Source: an uncultured Prevotella sp. (lineage in GTDB: Bacteria; Bacteroidota; Bacteroidia; Bacteroidales; Bacteroidaceae). Taken from it: a DNA stretch of 64,000 nt. Every line of letters begins with the position of its first letter. The stretch's first letter is position 1. The notes under the pieces were generated by a model. That model searched no databases. It had not been told where the DNA came from and saw only the letters and a program-made list of their open reading frames with translations. Made by a program: the position numbers and the translations under genes. Shown here piece by piece: positions 25,173 to 33,090 of this stretch. The stretch covers positions 43,684-107,683 of the forward strand of contig CAJOHJ010000013.1 in NCBI GenBank assembly GCA_905234265.1. The letters are read 5' to 3'.

Positions 25173-25322
25173 TCAGGGGTGTACTGTCATGGTTTGTGCA
25201 TAGCCGTTCCACTGAGTAATATGTTCGGCAATGGTGATGATGCCCGGCTCGTTGTCGTGGACATTGTTGCCGTAGTACTCATGCAGTGCCATGGCAATGG
25301 CAGCACTGATTTCGTTATTCAT
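25173..25322 (-). CDS. 49-residue peptide resembling the C-terminal tail of OadG
   Basis: The frame MNNEISAAIAMALHEYYG...TQWNGYAQTMTVHP lies between mmdA and the biotin carrier gene, where Bacteroidetes normally encode OadG, the small gamma subunit of sodium-pump decarboxylases. It resembles the soluble C-terminal part of Bacteroidetes OadG (an E-x-x-A-A-I-A helix, a VHD-E-x-G-x-x-T-I stretch and a W-containing end) but lacks the membrane helix and linker. The match is from memory of the family. It could be a stand-alone scaffold peptide joining carboxyltransferase and carrier. Spacing is 22 bp from mmdA and 28 bp to the next gene. Confidence 0.72.
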   Translation of the reverse strand: MNNEISAAIAMALHEYYGNNVHDNEPGIITIAEHITQWNGYAQTMTVHP

Positions 25323-25344
25323 AATACTTGGTGTTTTGGTTCAA

Positions 25345-26910
25345 TTACATCGGGATGTTTCCGTGCTTCTTGGCAGGCAGGGCGTCGCGCTTGGTGGCCA
25401 GCTGTGCCAGTGCGCGGCAGACGCGGAAGCGCGTGTTGCGCGGCTCGATGACGTCGTCGATGTATCCATACTTGGCAGCCTGGTAAGGATTGGCGAAGAG
25501 TTCGTTGTACTCCTCTTCCTTCTCGGCAATGAATGCCTTGACGTCCTCGCCGGCTTCCTTCTTGGCCTTTGCCTCCTTGGCATACAGCACGGCAGCGGCG
25601 CCAGAGGCTCCCATGACGGCAATCTCGGCAGAAGGCCATGCATAGTTCAGATCGGTGTGCAGCTGCTTGCTGCCCATGACGATGTGCGAGCCGCCATACG
25701 ACTTGCGCAGGGTGACGGTAATCTTGGGAACGGTGGCTTCGCCGTAAGCGTAGAGCAGCTGTGCGCCGTGCAGGATGACGGCGTTGTACTCCTGGCCGGT
25801 GCCTGGCAGGAAGCCCGGAACGTCGACCAGCGACACGATGGGGATGTTGAAGGCGTCGCAGAAGCGCACGAAGCGGGCGCCCTTGCGGGAGGCATTGACG
25901 TCGAGAACGCCTGCATAGCATGACGGCTGGTTGGCAACGATGCCCACCGACTGGCCGTTGAAGCGTGCAAAGCCTACGATGATGTTCTTGGCAAACTTAG
26001 GCTGCACCTCGAAGAACTCACCGTCGTCGACGATGGCACCGATGACCTTGTACATGTCGTAAGCCTCGTTGGGATTTTCAGGAATAATCTCGTTCAGGGA
26101 GTCTTCCATGCGGTTTATCGGGTCAGCGCACTGCTTGCGTGGTGCTAACTCCATGTTGTTTGAAGGAATGTACGACAGCAGGGTCTTTATCATCTGCAGG
26201 CCTTCCTCTTCGGTCTTGGCGGTGAAGTGGGTGACACCGCTCTTGGTGGCGTGTACGGAAGCGCCGCCGAGATGCTCCTGGTCGATGTCCTCACCAGTGA
26301 CGGTCTTTACAACCTTCGGACCGGTAAGGAACATGTAGCTCGTGCCCTCCATCATCAGCGTGAAGTCGGTGAGCGCAGGGCTGTAGACAGAGCCGCCGGC
26401 GCAGGGGCCGAAGATGCCGCTGATCTGTGGGATTACGCCGGAAGCCAGAATGTTGCGCTCGAAAATCTCGGCAAATCCTGCCAGCGAGTTGATGCCTTCC
26501 TGAATGCGTGCGCCGCCGGAGTCGTTGATGCCGATGACGGGAGCGCCCATCTTCATGGCCATGTCCATCACCTTGCAAATCTTCTGCGACATGGTTTCCG
26601 ACAGTGAGCCGGCGTGGACGGTGAAGTCCTGTGCGAAGACAAATACCAGACGGCCGTCGATGGTTGCCGAACCGGCCACCACACCGTCGCCGGGGAACTG
26701 CTTCTTCTCCATGCCGAAGTTGTGGCAGCGGTGTTCCTTGAACATATCGTACTCTTCGAAAGAGCCGGCGTCTACCAGCATTTCTATGCGCTCGCGTGCG
26801 GTGTATTTGCCTTTGTCGTGCTGCTTGGCAATGGCTTTCTCGCCGCCGCCAAGGCGTGCCTGCTCACGTTTCTCTATGAGCTGCTTAATCTTTTCAAGCT
26901 GTTTTGACAT
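25345..26910 (-). CDS. mmdA: Acyl-CoA carboxylase/methylmalonyl-CoA decarboxylase carboxyltransferase subunit
   Basis: The 521-residue protein is the biotin-dependent carboxyltransferase acting on propionyl-CoA/methylmalonyl-CoA. Features include GDGVVAGSATIDGRLV, the acyl-CoA binding segment DSGGARIQEGINSL and the carboxybiotin-side segment GGSHIVMGSKQL, and the end KKHGNIPM typical of the family. With epimerase and biotin carrier it forms the succinate-to-propionate or reverse branch. No biotin carboxylase gene and no OadB gene is present in the window, so the direction of catalysis cannot be decided. Confidence 0.93.
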   Translation of the reverse strand: MSKQLEKIKQLIEKREQARLGGGEKAIAKQHDKGKYTARERIEMLVDAGSFEEYDMFKEHRCHNFGMEKKQFPGDGVVAGSATIDGRLVFVFAQDFTVHAGSLSETMSQKICKVMDMAMKMGAPVIGINDSGGARIQEGINSLAGFAEIFERNILASGVIPQISGIFGPCAGGSVYSPALTDFTLMMEGTSYMFLTGPKVVKTVTGEDIDQEHLGGASVHATKSGVTHFTAKTEEEGLQMIKTLLSYIPSNNMELAPRKQCADPINRMEDSLNEIIPENPNEAYDMYKVIGAIVDDGEFFEVQPKFAKNIIVGFARFNGQSVGIVANQPSCYAGVLDVNASRKGARFVRFCDAFNIPIVSLVDVPGFLPGTGQEYNAVILHGAQLLYAYGEATVPKITVTLRKSYGGSHIVMGSKQLHTDLNYAWPSAEIAVMGASGAAAVLYAKEAKAKKEAGEDVKAFIAEKEEEYNELFANPYQAAKYGYIDDVIEPRNTRFRVCRALAQLATKRDALPAKKHGNIPM

Positions 26911-26991
26911 CTTGTATTTACTGTTTTTATGGTTTAACTATTCGTTTATTGATTTGCTATTTACTGATTTGCTGTTTCCGTAAAGTGTAAA

Positions 26992-27402
26992 TTACTCGGG
27001 GTGTTCACAAAGTTCGGTCAGAACGCCGGCTGTCGACTTCGGGTGCAGGAAGGCTATGTTCAGACCTTCAGCGCCCTTGCGCGGAGCCTGGTCGATGAGG
27101 CGCACGCCCTTTTCGGAAACCTCGGCAAGAGCGTTGGCAACACCGTCTTCGATGCAGAAGGCTACATGGTGTACACCCTTGTTGCCTTTGTCGAGCCATT
27201 TCTGAATGGTACTCTCGGGTGATGTCGGCTCCAAAAGCTCAAGCTTCACCTCGCCGCAGCGCAGAAAGGCGGTCTTCACTTTCTGGTCCTCGACAACTTC
27301 GGTTGCATAACACTCCAAGCCCAGCACGTCGGTAAAGAATGGCAGGCTTTCCTCAATGCTCTGGACGGCAATGCCCAGATGCTCAATGTGGGAAATTTTC
27401 AT
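26992..27402 (-). CDS. mce: Methylmalonyl-CoA epimerase
   Basis: The enzyme interconverts (R)- and (S)-methylmalonyl-CoA, linking B12-dependent mutase and the decarboxylase. The start at 27402 (MKISHIEHLGIAVQSIEESL) is preferred because the family begins here; upstream codons in the longer frame are AT-rich leader. The 136-residue product is a glyoxalase/VOC fold with metal-ligand regions IEHLGIAV, VKLELLEP and VHHVAFCIED. A minus-strand TAACTTTG box lies about 43 bp upstream. It heads the operon with mmdA. Confidence 0.94.
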   Translation of the reverse strand: MKISHIEHLGIAVQSIEESLPFFTDVLGLECYATEVVEDQKVKTAFLRCGEVKLELLEPTSPESTIQKWLDKGNKGVHHVAFCIEDGVANALAEVSEKGVRLIDQAPRKGAEGLNIAFLHPKSTAGVLTELCEHPE

Positions 27403-27444
27403 GTTTTCCTTATTAGTTATTATGTAAATAATGTATATTATGTG

Positions 27445-27452
27445 CAAAGTTA
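27445..27452 (-). promoter_or_regulatory. Minus-7 box for the mce-mmdA operon
   Basis: On the minus strand the sequence reads TAACTTTG, matching TAnnTTTG, 43 bp upstream of the mce ATG. No TTTG at the ideal 19-21-bp spacing is seen, so only the -7 element is called. It is back to back with a plus-strand box at 27557-27564. Confidence 0.5.
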
Positions 27453-27556
27453 CATGTTTAAATGCTTATAAAGCGGAATGCGCAAATTATTTTTAGTTTT
27501 TTTAAGCATCACCGGAAAATTATTTATTTGCGGCGGTGAAATAAAAAATTTAATCG

Positions 27557-27564
27557 TACCTTTG
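27557..27564 (+). promoter_or_regulatory. Minus-7 box for the HAD gene
   Basis: TACCTTTG matches TAnnTTTG. A TTTG at 27527-27530 is 26 bp upstream, longer than ideal. The position, 9 bp before one ATG (27573) and 27 bp before the next (27591), favours the second as the start. Confidence 0.5.
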
Positions 27565-27590
27565 CAGCCGCAATGAAATACTTACAGGAC

Positions 27591-28205
27591 ATGAAGGCAG
27601 CATTGTTCGACTTGGACGGAGTGGTGTTTGACACGGAGCCGCAATACTCAGTCTTTTGGGGACAGCAGTGCAGAGAGTTCCACCCGGAGCATCCGGGCCT
27701 GGAAAACGAAATAAAAGGCCAGACGCTGCAGCAGATTTACGACGCATGGTTCTCGGGAAGCCTGTCAGAAAGCCAGGAGCTGATAACTGAGCGGCTGAAT
27801 GCCTTTGAGCAGCAGATGGCATACAACTATATCGACGGCTTTCTTGACTTTGTCGGCATGCTGCGCAGCCGTAGCATTCTGACGGCCGTCGTCACCAGCA
27901 GCAACAAGGTGAAGATGGAGGCCGTCTACAGTCGTCGCCCTGAGTTTACCACACTTTTCGACGCCGTGCTGACGTCGGAGGACTTCGAGCGCTCAAAGCC
28001 AGACCCCGACTGCTATCTGAAGGCCGCCAGGCGCTTCGCGCTCGGACCGGCAGACTGCGTGGTGTTCGAGGACTCGTTCAACGGACTGAAGTCCGGGCGT
28101 GCGGCAGGCATGCGCGTGGTTGGCCTGGCAACGACCAACAGCGCAGAGGCAATAGCACCATTCTGCGACAGGGTGATCAGCAACTACGATGAACTGTTGG
28201 GATAA
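27591..28205 (+). CDS. HAD-superfamily phosphatase (beta-phosphoglucomutase-like)
   Basis: The protein has the HAD motifs: FDLDGVVFDTE (nucleophile Asp and acid-base Asp), VVTSSNK (motif II), and SKPDPDCYLKA with VVFEDSFNGLKSG (motifs III/IV). A helical cap between motifs I and II (about residues 17-80) marks subclass I, like beta-phosphoglucomutase and sugar-phosphate phosphatases. The substrate is not predictable. The ATG at 27591 is chosen over 27573 because the likely promoter would leave almost no leader for the first. Confidence 0.88.
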   Translation: MKAALFDLDGVVFDTEPQYSVFWGQQCREFHPEHPGLENEIKGQTLQQIYDAWFSGSLSESQELITERLNAFEQQMAYNYIDGFLDFVGMLRSRSILTAVVTSSNKVKMEAVYSRRPEFTTLFDAVLTSEDFERSKPDPDCYLKAARRFALGPADCVVFEDSFNGLKSGRAAGMRVVGLATTNSAEAIAPFCDRVISNYDELLG

Positions 28206-28247
28206 CAAAGAAAGTTTTTTAATCATCTATACATATTATAATATATT

Positions 28248-29069
28248 ATGGCAGGATATTTGGTAAGCGACAGCCGTAAGGTGACGACGCTGCGCTTTAT
28301 GGAAATGAAACAGAAGGGAGAGAAGATATCGATGCTTACATCGTATGACTATACTATGGCAGGAATTGTCGACAAGGCGGGCATCGACGCAATACTCGTC
28401 GGCGACTCTGCATCGAACGTGATGGCCGGCAACGCGACGACGCTGCCCATGACCGTTGACTACATGATTTACCATGCACGCTCGGTGGTGCGTGCCGTGC
28501 AGCGCGCACTGGTGGTGTGCGACATGCCGTTCGGCTCATATCAGGTGAATGCTGCTGAAGGCGTGGCCAACGCCATACGCATAATGAAGGAAAGCGGATG
28601 CGACGCCCTGAAGATGGAGGGCGGCGTGGAAATCCTCGACACCGTGAAGCGCATTCTCGATGCTGGCATTCCCGTCATGGCTCACCTTGGACTGACACCG
28701 CAGAGCATCAATAAGTTCGGCACCTATGCCGTTCGTGCCAAGGAGCAGGCTGAAGCCGACAAGCTGATGAGCGATGCCATTGCCATGAGCGACGCCGGAT
28801 GCTTTGGAATTACGCTGGAAAAGGTTCCGGCAAAGCTTGCCGCAGAGGTTACTAAGGCTGTGAAGTGTCCTACCATTGGTATCGGAGCCGGTAACGGAAC
28901 TGACGGACAGGTGCTTGTCGTTGCCGACATGTTGGGCATGACTCGGGGCTTCTCGCCGCGCTTCCTGCGTCGCTATGCTGACCTGAACACGGTTATCACC
29001 GATGCTGTCGGAAGCTATGTTACCGATGTGAAGTCTGGCGACTTTCCTAACGAGAGTGAGGCTTATTGA
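28248..29069 (+). CDS. panB: 3-methyl-2-oxobutanoate hydroxymethyltransferase
   Basis: PanB transfers a hydroxymethyl group from methylene-tetrahydrofolate to 2-oxoisovalerate, giving ketopantoate for pantothenate and CoA. The 273-residue product shows [30 protein letters not shown] (metal-binding Asp), [21 protein letters not shown] and [15 protein letters not shown], all family signatures of this decameric TIM-barrel enzyme. It follows the HAD gene by 42 bp. No other pantothenate gene is adjacent. Confidence 0.97.
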   Translation: MAGYLVSDSRKVTTLRFMEMKQKGEKISMLTSYDYTMAGIVDKAGIDAILVGDSASNVMAGNATTLPMTVDYMIYHARSVVRAVQRALVVCDMPFGSYQVNAAEGVANAIRIMKESGCDALKMEGGVEILDTVKRILDAGIPVMAHLGLTPQSINKFGTYAVRAKEQAEADKLMSDAIAMSDAGCFGITLEKVPAKLAAEVTKAVKCPTIGIGAGNGTDGQVLVVADMLGMTRGFSPRFLRRYADLNTVITDAVGSYVTDVKSGDFPNESEAY

Positions 29070-29099
29070 TAACTTGTTGTTACCTTATCTGTTTTTGTC

Positions 29100-30266
29100 T
29101 TGAACACTCAGAATACACCTCTGCACGTTCGTCTGTGGAACAAGGACTTCTGGAAGCTTGCCGTCTCTGACATGTTCCTGAGTATGTCTGCGACTATGAT
29201 GCTTCCCACGCTGCCCCTGTTCCTTATGGACACTGCCGGACTGTCGCACGAAGCCGTTGGAGCCGTCATGGGAGCCTTTGCGCTGGGTGTGTGCCTGCTC
29301 GGCACGTTTTGCTCATGGCTTGTGCAGACTTACAGGCGCAATCAGGTCTTTATGTGGGCGGCTCTGGCAATGGCTGTCAGCAGTTTGCTGCTGTTATACG
29401 ATTTCTCGGCGGTGAAGGACGGCGTCCTGTGGCTGGCGGTGCTGCAGAGAGTGTTGTTTGCTGCATTCTTCGGACTGGCGCAGATGGTGCTGCTGTCGAT
29501 ACTCATCATCGACACTTGCGAATCTGTGGACCGCACGGCTGCCAATTACAGCTCGACGTGGTTCTCACGCTTTGCGCTGAGCGTCGGACCGCTGGCTGGA
29601 CTACTGCTTATGCGGCATTTCGGCTTTGATGCAGTGGTGGCGGCATCGGCTCTGTCGGCTGGCGTGAGCATCCTGCTTATCCGGCTGGTGGATTTCCCGT
29701 TCCGCGCTCCGGAAGAAAATGTCAGCTTGTTTTCTCTCGACAGGTTTTTCATGCCTCATGCTGCTGTTCTGTTCTTCAACCTTCTGCTGGTGTCTACGGC
29801 AGTTGGCATGGTGCTAAGCATGAGTCTGAAGATAGACTTCTTTGCATACATGATGGCTGGTTTCCTGCTTTCGCTGCTTGCCAGCCGCTTTGTGTTCCGC
29901 GATGCCGAACTGAAGAGCGAAATACCCAGTGGCCTTATTTTATTGATAGCTGCCATGCTGGTGTTGCTGAACTATGCAGACTCGCCAGTGGCTCCGGTGT
30001 TCTACGGCATTGGCATCGGCACGGTATGCTCACGGTTCCTGCTCTTCTTCGTTAAGCTCAGCAATCACTGCCAGCGGGGTACGTCGCAGAGTACATATCT
30101 GCTGGCATGGGAGATGGGACTCGCCGTGGGAATAGCCATTGGCTACGGATATTGTTATTACGACACAAGTCTGTTGCTCTATATAGCCATAGGGTTGCTG
30201 GCTGTGGCATTGGTAATGTACAATGTGTTCACCCACAACTGGTTCCTTTCCAGCAAATGCCGCTGA
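29100..30266 (+). CDS. MFS transporter
   Basis: The 388-residue product has about twelve hydrophobic helices in two halves and the MFS loop segment with FCSWLVQTYRRNQV after helix 2. It is a DHA1-like exporter type by length and layout; its cargo is unknown. The only upstream start giving the complete first helix is a TTG at 29100 (MNTQNTPLHVRLWNKDFWKL). The C-terminal residues SSKCR and the stop codon are encoded by the first unit of a 21-bp repeat (30252-30314), so the end of the protein may have been set by repeat insertion. Confidence 0.82.
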   Translation: MNTQNTPLHVRLWNKDFWKLAVSDMFLSMSATMMLPTLPLFLMDTAGLSHEAVGAVMGAFALGVCLLGTFCSWLVQTYRRNQVFMWAALAMAVSSLLLLYDFSAVKDGVLWLAVLQRVLFAAFFGLAQMVLLSILIIDTCESVDRTAANYSSTWFSRFALSVGPLAGLLLMRHFGFDAVVAASALSAGVSILLIRLVDFPFRAPEENVSLFSLDRFFMPHAAVLFFNLLLVSTAVGMVLSMSLKIDFFAYMMAGFLLSLLASRFVFRDAELKSEIPSGLILLIAAMLVLLNYADSPVAPVFYGIGIGTVCSRFLLFFVKLSNHCQRGTSQSTYLLAWEMGLAVGIAIGYGYCYYDTSLLLYIAIGLLAVALVMYNVFTHNWFLSSKCR

Positions 30267-30314
30267 CTTTCCACTAACTGTCGCTGATTTTCCGGCAAAT
30301 GCCGCTGACTTTTT
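30252..30314. repeat. Three-unit 21-bp tandem repeat across the MFS stop codon
   Basis: Units at 30252, 30273 and 30294 share the core AATGCCGCTGACTTT (middle unit: AACTGTCGCTGATTTT). The first unit contains the stop codon of the MFS gene. The sequence is unrelated to the AGATAATTTCGTAA family, but the period is the same. Confidence 0.75.
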
Positions 30315-30326
30315 TGTTTTATTTTA

Positions 30327-33089
30327 CTATCTGCCGCACAGCATGCGGTAAGGACAACTCTGGCATATCTTGATGTCGGCGGTAGGCATGAAGCTGGCAT
30401 TTTTGTTGAACATTTCCTCAACGACCTTTTGCAGCATTTCGTTGAAAAGTCCGCTATATTCGGCAATGTCTCTGATAGGCGTCCTGCCGAAGCATAGGGT
30501 AGGGTCATAGCTCTCGCCATTGGCATGCTGGATGAAGAGCAAGGCCGGCGACGCAGGGTGACTGCCGTCGCAGACAGGATAGTTCTGTCTGGCAAAGCCA
30601 CGTCTGACAATGTCGGCATACACAAATGTCTGCAGATAGTAGTCTGAGTGGTTGTGCAGTTGTGCAGGCTCGAAGATGTCTTCTACGCTGGCCAGTGCCA
30701 GTGGCTTGTGGCTGCCGGTCTTGTAGTCAACGATGCGCAGGGTGCCGTCGCCAATCTGGTCCAGACGGTCTATCCATCCGCCGATGTTGGTGGTCAGCTT
30801 GCCGTCGGCGGTTCTGATGGTGATGGGACGCTCTACTTTGCACTCCAGTCCGACAATGGTGAACGGCGTCAGCTTGATGTCGATTGCCAGCAGCTGTTGC
30901 AGGTAGCGGATTATCACTTCCCGGTTTATCAAGTGCAGGCCTCCGAAAGGTGTGGTTGGCAGTTCTTCGCGAAAAGCTGTGTCTACGGCGCGTTCTATAA
31001 TCGATTTGTCCTTCATGACAGCTTCAAGGACTTGGCGTGTCAAGTGTCGCGGCAATTGGTTGTAGATGATTTCCGCTGCATGATGGAAGATGTTTCCGAA
31101 AGCGCGGCTGTCAAGTTCTTGTTCGTCGTCGTCGGCATCAGGTTCTTGCAGGTTGGCAATGTATCTGTAGTAGAACTGCAGCTGGCAGCGCATGTATTTG
31201 TTGATAGCCGTTGGAGTGAGTGACTTTTCTGTGAAAGTGTCCGTAAGCACTTTCATGACAGGCTCGGTCTTCGCGATTTCCGTGACCTTCTGCTGTTGGG
31301 TAGCATATCCGCTTTGCAGCGAGAACTTCCTGATGCTATGTCCGCTTTCAACCAGCATCTGAAGCATAAAGCGGCTTTGCTCGCCGGTCTTTCCGTCTTC
31401 GGTAGAGTTGTTGTAGACAATGGTGATGTCGGAAGCGTGTTGCAGCATGCGGTGGAAATAGTATGCATAGATGGCAACCTTGTTGTCGACGGTTGTCAGC
31501 TCGTAGGCATTCCTGAGGCTGTGTGGTATGAACGAGCTGTCGTTGACGCCCTTGGGCATGTTGCCTTCGTTGCACGACAGGATGAGCAAGTGGTCGAAGT
31601 CAAGGTTTCGCGTCTCCAGGACTCCCATTATCTGCAAGCCCTTGGCAGGTTCGCCATGGAACGGAATGGACATTGAGCCTATCAGCTGGTCTGTAAGCTT
31701 CTGCAGCGTGACAATGTCTACCGTCAGGTCGCCGTCGGCAGTCAGTCCCTTCAGCCTGTTTATAATGGTGTACGCACGGAAGATGGATTCTTCCGACAGT
31801 GGGTCGGAGAATTCCTTCTTGGCGTTGTGGGCAATTTCTTCCAGTATCGTCTCAATGTTTCTAAGCGCGCTGAGTGTCAGCTGTTCGTCGCCGGTGCGCA
31901 TGAAGTCTTTCCCCAGCGTCTCTGTGCTGATGAAGCGTGCCAGCGGATGGCGTTTCAGCAGCCGTAGCTGACGTGGCGGATATTGGCTCGTCAATAAGTT
32001 GAAAAGCAGCCTTATCAGCGACGCCACTGGTGTCTGCGACAGAGGGTATCCCATGGTTATGTTCACCGATGCAACGGTGTCGGGAACGCAGTGAATGATT
32101 GTCTGCAGCAAACCTTCGTTGCACAGTACTATTGCTGTGCGTCGGCCGGCTTTAATTCTGTCTTTGTCGAGCCATGTGCTGATGTAGCGTGCCTGAATGT
32201 TCTCCGTAGCCGCCGACATGAAGCAGATAGACTTCTCTTTGCTGAAGTTGTTGTATATTTCCTCATTGTCGCCATCCAGTTCGTTGGGAAACTGAATGAG
32301 ATACTGCGATATGTAGTGTCCGGCCTCATGCTTTTTGAGGTAGTAATCGTCGAAATCCCAGTAGAACTTTGCCTTTCCGGCTTTCATCAGTGCCTTGAAC
32401 AGCTGTTGCTCAACCTTTTGCAGCAGATTGAAGCCCACGAAGAGGTATCTGTCTGCCTTGAAATATTCGGCAACGTTGTCCTCGTTTTTTGCGACGTCTT
32501 CGGCCACCTGTCTGTACAATGCGCCCTCATAGGCCAGCTGTTGGGCTGCCAGACGTTCGTTGAAGTCGTGGTAGATGTCGGCGAAATGGCTCCAGAGCTT
32601 TATGAAGCGCTCTTTCAGCAAGCTGTCGTGGTCGTCGGTGAAGTTACTGAAGAAGCGCTTTATCACCTCACGCTGCTCTGGTGTCAGGTAGGAAACGTCG
32701 TCAAGCTCATGGAGGTCGGTAACGTTGGCAAAAACCTTGTCGGCGTCAGCCATGTTCTTGTCAACGTCGTCAAAGTCGGAAAGCATCAGCTGTCCCCATG
32801 CGAAAAACTTGTCGAGAGGTTCGTCACTGCCAGTCTTGGCGCAGAAAGACTTGTGCAGGTCGCAAACAAGCTTAATAGGGTCGCCGGCAGTTACAGCAGC
32901 AGCCTGGCTGAACAGTTCACTGATGGTGATGTATGTGGGACTCCAGATCGGCTTTCCAGCCTTGCGTGCCAGATGTTCGTTCAAGAACAGGGAGGCGCGC
33001 TTGTTGGGGAACACCACCGTTATGCGCGACAGGTCAGTGCCGTATTTCGCCAGAATATCCTCGGCTACGAATTCTAAAAACTCTTTCAT
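30327..33089 (-). CDS. addB: AddB-like nuclease/inactive helicase subunit (PD-(D/E)XK)
   Basis: This is the second subunit of an AddAB-type recombination helicase-nuclease that processes double-strand breaks. The start at 33089 (MKEFLEFVAEDILAKYG) lies one base after the stop of the addA-like gene; a longer frame runs into that gene. The N-terminal part (VVFPNKRASLFLNEHLA) is the degenerate helicase region. The C-terminal nuclease has GWIDRLDQI and IVDYKTG as catalytic parts, plus four Cys (MRCQLQFYYRY and a final CQSCPYRMLC) that in AddB hold a 4Fe-4S cluster. It is 920 residues long. Confidence 0.88.
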   Translation of the reverse strand: MKEFLEFVAEDILAKYGTDLSRITVVFPNKRASLFLNEHLARKAGKPIWSPTYITISELFSQAAAVTAGDPIKLVCDLHKSFCAKTGSDEPLDKFFAWGQLMLSDFDDVDKNMADADKVFANVTDLHELDDVSYLTPEQREVIKRFFSNFTDDHDSLLKERFIKLWSHFADIYHDFNERLAAQQLAYEGALYRQVAEDVAKNEDNVAEYFKADRYLFVGFNLLQKVEQQLFKALMKAGKAKFYWDFDDYYLKKHEAGHYISQYLIQFPNELDGDNEEIYNNFSKEKSICFMSAATENIQARYISTWLDKDRIKAGRRTAIVLCNEGLLQTIIHCVPDTVASVNITMGYPLSQTPVASLIRLLFNLLTSQYPPRQLRLLKRHPLARFISTETLGKDFMRTGDEQLTLSALRNIETILEEIAHNAKKEFSDPLSEESIFRAYTIINRLKGLTADGDLTVDIVTLQKLTDQLIGSMSIPFHGEPAKGLQIMGVLETRNLDFDHLLILSCNEGNMPKGVNDSSFIPHSLRNAYELTTVDNKVAIYAYYFHRMLQHASDITIVYNNSTEDGKTGEQSRFMLQMLVESGHSIRKFSLQSGYATQQQKVTEIAKTEPVMKVLTDTFTEKSLTPTAINKYMRCQLQFYYRYIANLQEPDADDDEQELDSRAFGNIFHHAAEIIYNQLPRHLTRQVLEAVMKDKSIIERAVDTAFREELPTTPFGGLHLINREVIIRYLQQLLAIDIKLTPFTIVGLECKVERPITIRTADGKLTTNIGGWIDRLDQIGDGTLRIVDYKTGSHKPLALASVEDIFEPAQLHNHSDYYLQTFVYADIVRRGFARQNYPVCDGSHPASPALLFIQHANGESYDPTLCFGRTPIRDIAEYSGLFNEMLQKVVEEMFNKNASFMPTADIKICQSCPYRMLCGR

Positions 33090-33090
33090 G

